Assembly (NCBI GenBank): GCA_965248715.1
Contig: CBDFKB010000008.1
Span: 1,488,001-1,552,000, forward strand
DNA length: 64,000 nucleotides
Origin: CBDFKB01 sp965248715
Lineage (GTDB): Bacteria; Pseudomonadota; Alphaproteobacteria; Rhizobiales; Rhizobiaceae
Reading direction: 5' to 3'
Positions 35,141-43,800 of the stretch are shown one piece after another (position 1 is the first letter of the stretch; each line of letters starts with the position of its first letter). The translations under genes and the position numbers were made by a program. Below the pieces are notes generated by a model. The model saw only the letters and a program-made list of their open reading frames with translations, had not been told where the DNA came from and did no database searches.

Positions 35141-35692
35141 TCAGCGTTCCGCCCCGGAAATCTGCTGTTTGAAATCGTCACCATTTTGCGAAACATCACT
35201 ATCGTTTTGCTTCGTTGCCGGTTTATCCGCACCTTCGTCATCGCCTGATCCGGACAGATCGGATTTTGAACGGGCAAAAATCGAAAATGGCGAAGGGGTA
35301 TCGGCGCCAGGAGAGCCTCGCCAATCATCATTCGTTTTAGTGTCGTCGGTGCTGGTTTGGTCCAGCGCATCGTCGCCCTGCCCAGTACCAAAGGAGACGG
35401 GTTCCTGCCCACCGGACAACGCTTTAATTTCGTGCGCCAATGACGGGGAATTTTCCGCCCCTTCGGCATCGTTGACCGGCAATTGGTCGGGAACCACCGG
35501 CACCGCCGAAAACGCTTGTGCGACCGGATCCGGATCGCCGGATTGCCGCAACACTGGCGTCGGTTCGCCCGACAATTCTTCCAATTCGTTAATCAATCCG
35601 TCAAGCGTATTTGCCAGTTTGAAATCCGCATTGCGCTGAAGACGTTGCAAGGCATCGTGACGAATGGCCGTCAATTGGGCGATCTGATCCAT
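35141..35692 (-). CDS. Acidic hypothetical protein downstream of clpA
   Basis: A 183-aa protein beginning MDQIAQLTAIRHDALQRLQR, probably a short helical segment up to about residue 45. A low-complexity tail follows, rich in Asp, Ser, Gly and Pro (for example QTSTDDTKTNDDWRGSPGAD), and likely disordered. GGAG lies just upstream of the ATG at 35692. It is the third gene of the run clpS-clpA, 62 bases after the clpA stop codon. I do not recognise a family. A role with ClpAP is possible only by position. Confidence 0.65.
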   Translation of the reverse strand: MDQIAQLTAIRHDALQRLQRNADFKLANTLDGLINELEELSGEPTPVLRQSGDPDPVAQAFSAVPVVPDQLPVNDAEGAENSPSLAHEIKALSGGQEPVSFGTGQGDDALDQTSTDDTKTNDDWRGSPGADTPSPFSIFARSKSDLSGSGDDEGADKPATKQNDSDVSQNGDDFKQQISGAER

Positions 35693-35754
35693 AAATTTCT
35701 CCAAGTCGGAAGGTTCGGTTAACAATGTAATACACGGCAAAAATTGATAATGCC

Positions 35755-38181
35755 TTACACTTTTAGCGGCACCTTCGGCACAGATCCGCCACTAGATTTG
35801 CCGCCGCGCTTCTTTGGAACCGGAGTTTTCTTGCTTCGCGACGCCCGTTTTACCGCGGATTTAGCCGCAACCGCTTTTTCTTTTTTCGGCCGCGCCGGTT
35901 CATTTTCAAGCGATTTCAAGCGAAGTCCGGTCTTGCCGTCTTCTTTCTCCTCGACATCAACACGAACCGTTCCTCCCTGCACCAACTTACCGAACAACAC
36001 TTCATCGGCCAGGGGCCGTTTGATGTGCTCCTGGATCACCCGTGACAGTGGACGCGCGCCCATGCGTTCGTCGTAACCGCGCTCGGCAATCCATGCGATC
36101 GCCTCCTCGGATAATTCAAAGGTCACACCTCGCTCAGCAAGCTGCGCCTCCAACTGCATGACGAATTTTTCCACAACTTTGTGGATAATCGGCGTCGGCA
36201 GGGAGCTAAACGGGATCACTGCGTCAAGCCGGTTGCGAAACTCGGGCGCGAACAAGCGGTTGATCGCTGCCTCGTCCTCGCCAATGCGTTTGGGCGAACC
36301 GAAACCGATTGCGTCCTTTTGCATTTCCGATGCGCCGGCGTTGGTGGTCATAATCATGATAACATTGCGGAAATCGACCTTCTTGCCATTGTGGTCGGTC
36401 AATTTTCCATGGTCCATGACCTGTAGTAGGATGCTAAATAGGTCCGGGTGGGCTTTTTCGATTTCGTCCAGCAGCAGCACACAATGCGGATGTTGGTCGA
36501 CACCGTCGGTCAACAGGCCACCCTGGTCGAAGCCAACATAACCCGGTGGCGCACCAATCAATCGCGATACGGTATGGCGTTCCATATATTCTGACATGTC
36601 AAAGCGCAGCAATTCGACGCCGAGCGCGCTGGCTAGCTGGCGCGCGACCTCGGTCTTGCCGACCCCGGTGGGTCCGGAAAACAAATAGGCGCCGATCGGT
36701 TTGTCGGGTTCGCGCAATCCGGCGCGAGCCAGTTTGATCGATGATGCCAGTTCGGTAATCGCCTGGTCCTGACCGTAGACCACACGGCCGAGTTGTTCAG
36801 TAAGGTTGGACAATACCGCCGCATCGTCGCGCGAGACGGTTTTCGGCGGAATGCGCGCCATTGTCGCCACCGTCGCCTCGATTTCTTTGACGCCGATCTG
36901 TTTCTTGCGCCGGCTTTGCGGCAGCAATTTTTGTGCCGCACCAGATTCATCAATAACATCAATCGCCTTGTCCGGCAATTTGCGGTCGTTGATATAGCGT
37001 TCTGACAGCTCCACCGATGCCTTAATCGCATCGCGGGTAAAGCGCACGGTGTGGAACTTCTCGAAATAGGGCTTGAGGCCCTTCATGATCTCGATCGTGT
37101 CGGCGATCGAGGGTTCATTGATATCGATTTTCTGGAACCGGCGTACCAGCGCACGGTCTTTTTCAAAGAACTGCCGGTATTCCTTATAAGTGGTCGAGCC
37201 GATGCAGCGAATGGTGCCGCTGGCCAGAGCCGGTTTCAACAGGTTCGACGCATCCATTGCACCACCGGATGTGGCGCCAGCGCCGATCACTGTGTGAATT
37301 TCGTCGATAAACATGATCGCATCGGGAATTTCTTCGATCTCTTTTACCACCTGTTTCAACCGCTCTTCGAAATCACCACGATAGCGCGTGCCAGCAAGCA
37401 AGGTGCCCATGTCGAGGCAATAGATGACCGAACCCAGCAACACGTCTGGCACTTCATTTTCGACGATTCGCTTGGCCAACCCTTCTGCAATCGCAGTCTT
37501 TCCGACACCGGGGTCGCCCACATAGAGCGGATTGTTTTTCGACCGCCGGCACAGGATCTGGATGGTGCGAGCGATCTCGCGCTCGCGTCCGATCAGCGGA
37601 TCTACCTTACCGGCCAGTGCCTTCTCATTGAGGTTGACGCAGTAGCTCGACAGGGCGTCGGTCTTGGCTTTACCCTCATCCTCACCGATCGCGGCCTGTT
37701 CGTCGCTCGCACCGCGCACCGGTTTTTGCTCCGATGCGCCTGGCCGTTTGGCAATACCGTGCGAAATATAATTGACCGCATCGTAGCGGGTCATCTCCTG
37801 CTCTTGCAGGAAAAAAGCGGCATGGCTTTCGCGCTCGGCAAAGATTGCCACCAACACATTGGCACCGGTCACCTCTTCGCGGCCCGAAGACTGAACGTGG
37901 ATCACCGCCCGTTGGATAACTCGCTGAAAACCTGCTGTCGGCTTGGAATCCTCCCCATAGCGGGAGGAAAGATTAGCCAGCTCGGTGTCGATATAGTCGA
38001 TCAACACCCCACGCAGCGCGTCCAGATTAACATTGCACGCTTTCATCACCGCGGCCGCGTCGGTATCGTCGACCAACGCCAACAACAAATGCTCCAGGGT
38101 CGCGTATCCATGCCCACGCTCATTAGCGTAGGTCAGCGCGACATGGAGTGCTTTTTCTAGGCTGTCGGAAAAGGAAGGCAA
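35755..38181 (-). CDS. clpA: ATP-dependent Clp protease ATP-binding subunit ClpA
   Basis: An 808-aa AAA+ unfoldase that feeds ClpP. Two Clp-N repeats occupy residues 1-145. AAA1 has Walker A GDPGVGKT near residue 220. AAA2 has GPTGVGKT near 500, Walker B VLLLDEIEKAHPD, and the IGF-type loop for ClpP binding (DAIGFGSPKR). A basic C-terminal extension of about 45 residues, rich in Lys and Pro (RASRSKKTPVPKKRGGKSSG), exceeds the E. coli protein and is seen in rhizobial relatives. Ten bases after clpS. Confidence 0.96.
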   Translation of the reverse strand: MPSFSDSLEKALHVALTYANERGHGYATLEHLLLALVDDTDAAAVMKACNVNLDALRGVLIDYIDTELANLSSRYGEDSKPTAGFQRVIQRAVIHVQSSGREEVTGANVLVAIFAERESHAAFFLQEQEMTRYDAVNYISHGIAKRPGASEQKPVRGASDEQAAIGEDEGKAKTDALSSYCVNLNEKALAGKVDPLIGREREIARTIQILCRRSKNNPLYVGDPGVGKTAIAEGLAKRIVENEVPDVLLGSVIYCLDMGTLLAGTRYRGDFEERLKQVVKEIEEIPDAIMFIDEIHTVIGAGATSGGAMDASNLLKPALASGTIRCIGSTTYKEYRQFFEKDRALVRRFQKIDINEPSIADTIEIMKGLKPYFEKFHTVRFTRDAIKASVELSERYINDRKLPDKAIDVIDESGAAQKLLPQSRRKKQIGVKEIEATVATMARIPPKTVSRDDAAVLSNLTEQLGRVVYGQDQAITELASSIKLARAGLREPDKPIGAYLFSGPTGVGKTEVARQLASALGVELLRFDMSEYMERHTVSRLIGAPPGYVGFDQGGLLTDGVDQHPHCVLLLDEIEKAHPDLFSILLQVMDHGKLTDHNGKKVDFRNVIMIMTTNAGASEMQKDAIGFGSPKRIGEDEAAINRLFAPEFRNRLDAVIPFSSLPTPIIHKVVEKFVMQLEAQLAERGVTFELSEEAIAWIAERGYDERMGARPLSRVIQEHIKRPLADEVLFGKLVQGGTVRVDVEEKEDGKTGLRLKSLENEPARPKKEKAVAAKSAVKRASRSKKTPVPKKRGGKSSGGSVPKVPLKV

Positions 38182-38191
38182 TCAGTTGCTC

Positions 38192-38524
38192 CTATTTTCG
38201 TTCCATTACGCATTGTAGCGGATGCTGGTGCTCTCTTGCAAAGTCCATGACCTGGGTCACCTTGGTCTCGGCGATTTCATAGGTAAAAGTGCCACATTCG
38301 CCAACGCCGTGGTTATGAACGTGCAACATGATCTGGGTCGCCTCATCGCGGGTTTTTGAAAAATATCGCTCCAGAACCATGACCACGAATTCCATTGGCG
38401 TAAAGTCATCATTCAGCAGCAGCACACGGTACAAATTCGGCCGTTTCACCTTGGACCGGGTTTTTGTCAGAATGTGGGTATCGCCCACACCTTTATCTTC
38501 CTCGCCATCGTCATCAGACTGCAT
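38192..38524 (-). CDS. clpS: ATP-dependent Clp protease adaptor ClpS
   Basis: A 110-aa N-degron adaptor of ClpA. The conserved core YRVLLLNDDFTPMEFVVMVL and HVHNHGVGECGTFTYEIAET contains the substrate pocket (NDD) and the ClpA-contact regions. I chose the ATG at 38524 with GAAGG upstream. The frame is open to 38716, but the extra segment is not family-like. Directly upstream of clpA, the standard arrangement. Confidence 0.94.
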   Translation of the reverse strand: MQSDDDGEEDKGVGDTHILTKTRSKVKRPNLYRVLLLNDDFTPMEFVVMVLERYFSKTRDEATQIMLHVHNHGVGECGTFTYEIAETKVTQVMDFAREHQHPLQCVMERK

Positions 38525-38867
38525 GGCGGTAGCCTTCGCGGTTATTTTTAAAGCCCAAACTTCCATCAACCCGATATTCCTGCCCGCGCATTCGCGCGGC
38601 AAATCACCCATAGCCCGGGCGCCGTAACAATCCATTGGCCCGTAATGTAGCGGTTCGGTTCTAATTTTTAACCCCCAAATAGGTTGCAAATAGCTACAAT
38701 GTGACCATAGCGGCAAAGCAATTCAAATTTTCTCTCAATCATAAACCGAATGGTAACCACGGGCTAATAGCGTCAGCAACCGTGGGTTACGGATCGGTCA
38801 CACCAAACCGGTTTGCCACTTAACGAGTGTGTTCTCCCATCGCCATCGACAGCGCAGGGACTGAGTA
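38525..38867. other. Divergent intergenic region clpS / DD-carboxypeptidase
   Basis: No gene is seen. An imperfect hairpin at 38752-38790 pairs GTAACCACGG with CCGTGGGTTAC. It lacks a T run, so it is not a standard terminator and may be regulatory. Confidence 0.45.
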
Positions 38868-40334
38868 GTGCGTATCAAGTATCGAGTAATCCAGCAGCAA
38901 TATTTTTATATTGTGAACTTGGCAGCCGCCTCGTTGGCGATCGTCATTGCCGTCATGATAGTATTGGCGGCGGTAACATCTGCGACGGCGGCTGCCAAAT
39001 ATACCGGCATCGTGGTCGATGCCAAGACCGGCAAAGTGTTGTACGCCCACAATGCCGATAGTTACCGGCATCCGGCTTCGCTTGCCAAAATGATGACGTT
39101 GTACATGGTGTTCGACCGGCTTGACCGTGGCGAACTCAAAAAGTCGACCCTTATCCGCATGTCGCGCCGCGCAGCTTCGATGCAGCCGTCAAAACTGGGC
39201 ATCAAAGCGGGCGGGAAGATTAAAGTCGAGCATGCGATCTATGCGCTGGTAACCAAATCGGCCAATGATGTTGCCGCCGCGCTGGCTGAACATATCGGCG
39301 GTTCCGAGGCCGGCTTCGCACGTATGATGACGACAAAGGCGCGGCAACTGGGCATGCGCCGCACCACCTTTAAAAACGCATCCGGCCTTACCGCCAAAGG
39401 GCAATTGACCACCGCCCGCGACATGGCGACGCTGGGCATCGCGCTTCGGGAACATTTTCCCGATCGCTACCACTATTTTTCCAAGCGTAGTTTCAAATAT
39501 GGCCGCCATCGCTATGGCAACCACAACCGGTTGCTGGGCAAAGTAACCGGCGTCGACGGCATCAAGACCGGTTATACCAAAGCCGCCGGATTTAACCTGG
39601 TGACCTCGGTAAAACATGGCGGCCGACAGATCGTTGCCGTGGTGATGGGCGGACGCACCGGCAAAAGCCGCAACGCGCAAATGCAAAATCTGGTCTCCAG
39701 GCACTTGCGCAAGGCAACCCGCCGCGACAAGAAAATAATGTTGGTCGCCCGTGCCGAAATCGCCGTACCCAATGCGGTGCCAACGCCACAATTTCGTGCA
39801 CTAGCAGCGGCTACCGCACCAATTGCCTTGGCACAAAATACCGCAGCGACCGGTGTTGGATCGACGGCGCTGGCTTTTGCACCGGAAACCACCGACGAAG
39901 ATAGCCGTATCCGCGAGCAATTGGTTGCCCTTGGCATTCAAAGCACGCCGATCCCGGCGCCCAAGCCTGCACGCGCTGCACAAAATCACACTAGCCCAAC
40001 ACCATCGAAACCGGTGTTGAACCGGCCGGACCAGATCGTGACAGCATCGGTTGCCTCGTTGGCCAATCAACCGGCTTCCGCCTGGCACGTGCAAATCGCC
40101 GCCACGCCAAGCCTGAAAACAGCGGAAACTTTGTTGGCCCACGCTCGCGGCAAAGCACCGCAACTGCTGGCCGCCACATTCAATTACACGGAAACGGTGG
40201 AAAAGAACGGGGTGACGCTGTTTCGCGCCCGCTTCGCCGGATTTTCCACCAAACAAAGCGCACGTCAGGTGTGCGCCGGACTGAAGAAAAAGAAAGTAGA
40301 TTGCCTCGCCGTCCCTAACCGGCGCGCGGGATAA
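38868..40334 (+). CDS. D-alanyl-D-alanine carboxypeptidase with SPOR domain
   Basis: A 488-aa penicillin-binding protein of the low-molecular-weight PBP5/6 type (peptidase S11). A signal anchor covers residues 14-43. The catalytic motifs are SLAK (Ser71-Lys74), SAN (131-133) and KTG (233-235). After a Pro/Ala-rich linker (about 290-400), a C-terminal SPOR domain (AWHVQIAATPSLKTAETLLA onward) should direct it to septal denuded glycan. It starts with GTG at 38868, with GCAGGGA upstream. Trims pentapeptide side chains in the periplasm. Confidence 0.93.
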   Translation: MRIKYRVIQQQYFYIVNLAAASLAIVIAVMIVLAAVTSATAAAKYTGIVVDAKTGKVLYAHNADSYRHPASLAKMMTLYMVFDRLDRGELKKSTLIRMSRRAASMQPSKLGIKAGGKIKVEHAIYALVTKSANDVAAALAEHIGGSEAGFARMMTTKARQLGMRRTTFKNASGLTAKGQLTTARDMATLGIALREHFPDRYHYFSKRSFKYGRHRYGNHNRLLGKVTGVDGIKTGYTKAAGFNLVTSVKHGGRQIVAVVMGGRTGKSRNAQMQNLVSRHLRKATRRDKKIMLVARAEIAVPNAVPTPQFRALAAATAPIALAQNTAATGVGSTALAFAPETTDEDSRIREQLVALGIQSTPIPAPKPARAAQNHTSPTPSKPVLNRPDQIVTASVASLANQPASAWHVQIAATPSLKTAETLLAHARGKAPQLLAATFNYTETVEKNGVTLFRARFAGFSTKQSARQVCAGLKKKKVDCLAVPNRRAG

Positions 40335-40389
40335 TCAGACCAACCGGGAAATGCGAAATCATTTCAACAGTATCGAGTAACGGGACTGA

Positions 40390-41097
40390 TTATCGATGAT
40401 TTTTCAGCAACGTATCTTTAGCCTCGTTGATCTTGGCGGCAAGAAAAGTCGACCCGCCACTATCGGGATGAATCCGCTTCATCAGGCGACGATGAGCCTC
40501 AGAGATTTCCGCGGTGCTGGCGCTCGTGGAAAGACCAAGCACCTCATAGGCCTCCTCCTCGCTCATGGGGCCCGATCCAGAAGATGCGCCCTGCCCCGCG
40601 CCCAAGTCAGGATCAATGTGCTCACGCCAGGTGGGCGTACTGCGGTCAAGATAGGCTTCCAGCAAAGCAAGGCTTTCGCCGTCGCCGCTCAGTGAGCGAT
40701 ATAATTCAGCCAATTCCGCCATATTCAAATCGCTGAGATGATTGCCTTGATGCAGGCCGGCCAGCACAAAGCCGTCGATGTCGCCGCTATCGTGATCGAG
40801 TTCCATTTCCAACGCCGCAGAGCGAACCGAAGATTTGCGTGATTGTCCGTGGGCGCGGCCCATGGATTGAACCCGGCGCGCGCGCGCGATCATTGGCAAG
40901 CCTATTGCCACCAATGGCAAGCCAAGGAGACCCTTGCCGAATACGGTCAACAATCCGCCGGTCAGGATCAGCACGCCGGGTACGATCAATCGAAATGCAT
41001 TGGCGATCGCTCGCGGGCTGGCGCGCAGGAATATCCAGGCCAACGAGGAAAACAAAGCGATCAGAAAGAAAATCAGGAACAGATTGCCCATTCTCAA
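40390..41097 (-). CDS. Membrane-anchored J-domain protein (TIM14-like)
   Basis: A 235-aa protein. Two N-terminal transmembrane segments (residues 4-24 and 36-66) precede a cytosolic region and a C-terminal J-domain (about 180-235) with EEAYEVLGLSTSASTAEISE and the essential HPD in RIHPDSGGS. It probably recruits DnaK at the membrane. Its ATG overlaps the stop codon of the VWA gene upstream (ATGA), so the two are coupled. Convergent with the carboxypeptidase gene, 55 bases apart. Confidence 0.9.
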   Translation of the reverse strand: MRMGNLFLIFFLIALFSSLAWIFLRASPRAIANAFRLIVPGVLILTGGLLTVFGKGLLGLPLVAIGLPMIARARRVQSMGRAHGQSRKSSVRSAALEMELDHDSGDIDGFVLAGLHQGNHLSDLNMAELAELYRSLSGDGESLALLEAYLDRSTPTWREHIDPDLGAGQGASSGSGPMSEEEAYEVLGLSTSASTAEISEAHRRLMKRIHPDSGGSTFLAAKINEAKDTLLKNHR

Positions 41098-41822
41098 TCC
41101 CGTTTCATCTGTTTGAGCAACAATTGCGCCGGGCGGCTGCCATCCGCCACCAAGGCATTGCGCCCACCGGCGGCGAAAAGTGCGACCGCTTGAAGCAATT
41201 CGGCAAGTTTGACGGCACTATCAGCACCAAAGCGCATATAAGCACCACCCGATAGACGTGATATTTCGCGAAATGCCGCCTCCGCCACGGGATCACCGCC
41301 TTCCTGGAACAGGAACGCCGGGGTAGCCTGTAGGCCAAGCTGTCCGGCCATCTGGCAAAGCCGGTCGACATTTTCTTCCATCGCGTCACCGACATAGACC
41401 AGGGCACCAACCCGGCGGTTAGCATTTTCCCTGAGCGTATGCGACAGCACTTTGCCGATTTGGGTCTGGCCGCCACGGCAATCGATGCGGATCATCAAAT
41501 CGGTCAACCCGGCCGCAGTTGAGACCCATTTCGATGCCCGGCACTCGCCGAACCCGCGAAAATATATCAATTGCACCGCTAGGCCGCCGACCCGCTGCAC
41601 CGCCGTAAACATCCCGGCCTGGACCGAGCAGGCAAGATCCCAGGTCGGCTGGCGGCTCATGGTGGCGTCGAGCGCAAATACCAATCTGCCGGCGGCCGCC
41701 GGACGCGATTGCTTGGCCTTTTTGAGAAACGCCTGCAAATCCTTGTCAGAAGAACGCTCCACCACGTTGCCGGCGGATCGATCGGTAACGGCGGAAGTCT
41801 TATTTGGTTTGGATTGGCTCAT
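41094..41822 (-). CDS. VWA domain-containing protein
   Basis: A 242-aa soluble protein. A short disordered N-terminus (residues 1-45) precedes a von Willebrand A-like fold with the metal-site motif FALDATMSRQPTWDL (DxTxS) and the distal elements IRIDCRGGQTQIGKVL and LVYVGDAMEEN. No signal peptide. Cytosolic VWA proteins usually work as metal-dependent scaffolds. Translational coupling to a membrane J-domain protein suggests a shared function with DnaK, but none is established. Confidence 0.87.
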   Translation of the reverse strand: MSQSKPNKTSAVTDRSAGNVVERSSDKDLQAFLKKAKQSRPAAAGRLVFALDATMSRQPTWDLACSVQAGMFTAVQRVGGLAVQLIYFRGFGECRASKWVSTAAGLTDLMIRIDCRGGQTQIGKVLSHTLRENANRRVGALVYVGDAMEENVDRLCQMAGQLGLQATPAFLFQEGGDPVAEAAFREISRLSGGAYMRFGADSAVKLAELLQAVALFAAGGRNALVADGSRPAQLLLKQMKRD

Positions 41823-41952
41823 AGAGTTTATTTGGCGCGCCGGATGCTGGGATCAATACCCTGTAGTGCAATCAATACCTTGTAGTGCAAGCCATGCCAA
41901 ACCTTCGCTTGTTACCGGAACCCTGCAAGCCCGTATCTCGTGAACAAGCCTG

Positions 41953-42903
41953 TCAGTCGGCAAAAATATCTTCGATATTATTGGCCTGCACCGTTGTATC
42001 GAGCCAGGCCTTGCGGCGGTCGGCGCGGCGTTTGCCGGCTTCGTCGGTCGGCAGGCGCAAAGTTTTGATTAATTGGCGAATTTCCTGCCGTGCAGCCAGA
42101 TGCGACATCGAAGGTTGGGAGCCGCCAATCCGTTCGTCGAGATCGTCCATGGCGGTCAGCCCATTGGGAAAATACTCGCGAAAGATCACCCGCTCGGAAA
42201 TACCGTCTGCAAGCCGACAGCCAAGTTGCATGGAAAGGTCCTGCAAACAGGACTGCATCGCCAATCGGTTGCGCGAACTTAAGGACGACAGCCGGTTGCG
42301 CACTACTACCCAATCAAGCAGGCCGTTATCGACCATCCTGCGGTGGCGGCGCGCATCTCGCACCATCTTGGCATAATGGGACAAATCGGTGATTTCGACG
42401 CTGATCGGATCAATCTTGGCCAACACGTCGAAATCGACAAAGGAATCGTTGAGCGGCGTAATCAGAGTATCTGCCATCGAATGGGCCAGCCGCATCAAAT
42501 AACTATCGGATCCCGGTGTGTCGACCACCACAAAATCGTAGATCGCCTCGATCTTGCGCAACGCCAGCGACATGCGGCCAAGTTCTTCGTTCTCATTGGC
42601 TGCCACACTGTCAGTAAAGGCGTGGCTGAAATGGTGATGTGCCGGCAACGGTAAATCGGCGCCGGTCTTGCGCGCCCAATTGGTGCGGTTTTCCACATAG
42701 CGGGTCAACGACAATTGTCGACAGTCGAGATCGATGGTGGCGACCTTGTAACCCTGCTTGAGCAGGTAAATAGCAAGGTGCATCGCGGTGGTGGTTTTTC
42801 CAGACCCGCCCTTTTCGTTGCCGCAAACGATCACATGGGCGTTTTTCGGCCCATAGCTGTCGCCAGCTATCCGTTTGCTGCTAAACTCCGATATCGCATT
42901 CAT
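41953..42903 (-). CDS. mipZ: Division-plane positioning ATPase MipZ
   Basis: A 316-aa ParA-like ATPase. The deviant Walker A is NEKGGSGKTTTAMH (residues 29-42). VATIDLDCRQLSLTRYVENR and FVVVDTPGSDSYLMRLAHSMADTLITPLNDSFVDFD are the MipZ-type segments. In alphaproteobacteria MipZ rides with ParB at the origin and blocks FtsZ assembly near the poles. I chose the ATG at 42903 with AAGGTGG upstream, where the conserved part begins. Confidence 0.94.
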   Translation of the reverse strand: MNAISEFSSKRIAGDSYGPKNAHVIVCGNEKGGSGKTTTAMHLAIYLLKQGYKVATIDLDCRQLSLTRYVENRTNWARKTGADLPLPAHHHFSHAFTDSVAANENEELGRMSLALRKIEAIYDFVVVDTPGSDSYLMRLAHSMADTLITPLNDSFVDFDVLAKIDPISVEITDLSHYAKMVRDARRHRRMVDNGLLDWVVVRNRLSSLSSRNRLAMQSCLQDLSMQLGCRLADGISERVIFREYFPNGLTAMDDLDERIGGSQPSMSHLAARQEIRQLIKTLRLPTDEAGKRRADRRKAWLDTTVQANNIEDIFAD

Positions 42904-43009
42904 GGTGTCCACCTTGCCCGCGCCCCTTATCTTGCTACAAGAAATATGACCAATCAATGACTAGGTGGCTTTAGCAGGCAGGCAATTGAATTCTTGGTAA
43001 AGACATAGG

Positions 43010-43435
43010 CTATAGTAGACCGAGCTCAGCAAGTTTGAGTTGCAGTTCAGCCGGTATCGCCTCACCGGCAACCGCGGACGCCAGATCGCGTGGCGCATCG
43101 GCGGGTTTGAGATAGCGCCAACCCTGAAACGCACGCCGCGGTTGCCAAAGGGTCGGCACCAGGCGTGGCGCCAGCATGATGTCGCATTTGGCAATCCCGT
43201 CATGGTCACGCACGGCACGCAGATCGGTAATCACCTGGCGCACCTGGATATTGCCCTTGATCACCCAATACAAGGATCCGCCGTCGAGTAATTCGGCACC
43301 ACGCTTGGGAAACATGCGGGTTCGGTGAAAATGGTCGCCGCTATCGCCACGCTCTGCGCGCCGATAGTCGACCCATGCCTGCAAATCCTCGATTGTCGAG
43401 GTGCCGACGCACAATTTTACCAAATGAAGCGGCAT
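43010..43435 (-). CDS. DUF1489 family protein
   Basis: A 141-aa protein beginning MPLHLVKLCVGTSTIEDLQA and containing the DUF1489 (PF07370) features HRTRMFPKRGAELLDGGSLYWVIKG and CDIMLAPRLVPTLWQPRRAFQGWRYL. No function is known; the family is alphaproteobacterial. I chose the ATG at 43435; a start 10 codons earlier lacks family similarity. Located 107 bases upstream of mipZ on the same strand. Confidence 0.9.
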   Translation of the reverse strand: MPLHLVKLCVGTSTIEDLQAWVDYRRAERGDSGDHFHRTRMFPKRGAELLDGGSLYWVIKGNIQVRQVITDLRAVRDHDGIAKCDIMLAPRLVPTLWQPRRAFQGWRYLKPADAPRDLASAVAGEAIPAELQLKLAELGLL

Positions 43436-43617
43436 CGAACGATTTTCAGCCGTCGTTACCGCCAAAGCAAGGGCGCGAATGCCATTTCCACAAAACGCCG
43501 GTGGAAAGTGCTCGGGAATTCGTTGTCGCTGCGATCAGCACCGGTTTCAGTACCATTGCGGCGATCTTTGCCACCTCTGCCCGGCTCGTGCAGTCGTAAA
43601 CCCCTGCAATCGCCTTA

Positions 43618-43671
43618 TACCAAGGGAATTTAATATTGACCTATTTGATGGATGCAAACCGGTTGATCCGG
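43618..43671. repeat. Solo end of the 407-bp MITE
   Basis: TACCAAGGGAATTTAATATT, continuing through GACCTATTTGATGGATGCAA and ACCGGTTGATCCGGC, matches the right end of the MITE at 1253-1659 almost base for base. The rest of the element is missing and a palindromic repeat follows at once. Confidence 0.8.
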
Positions 43672-43721
43672 CTAGAGCGTGTCACCCAAAACCGCTACAC
43701 ACTTTTGGCTGACACGCTCTA
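43672..43721. repeat. RIME-like repeat, single palindrome with flipped core
   Basis: CTAGAGCGTGTCACCC and GGCTGACACGCTCTA arms are type A, but the centre reads AAAACCGCTACACACTTTT, the type B core in the opposite orientation. Only the first palindrome is present. The region 43436-43800 has no convincing gene. Confidence 0.8.
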
Positions 43722-43800
43722 AGTTTGGCTGCCGCGATCAAAGCCGTCACAATTGGGACTGGTGGTGTTAAGCTAATTTAGCAACCGATTCGGCCACCCC

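Noticed and set aside
37051..38160. A 369-codon plus-strand frame opposite clpA
   Set aside because: Antisense shadow of clpA; the opposite strand encodes a full-length conserved protein.
43375..43599. Frame ending in VAAISTGFSTIAAIFATSARL
   Set aside because: The end looks protein-like and might be a decayed gene tail, but the first half is antisense to DUF1489 and nothing supports a start, so it was not annotated.
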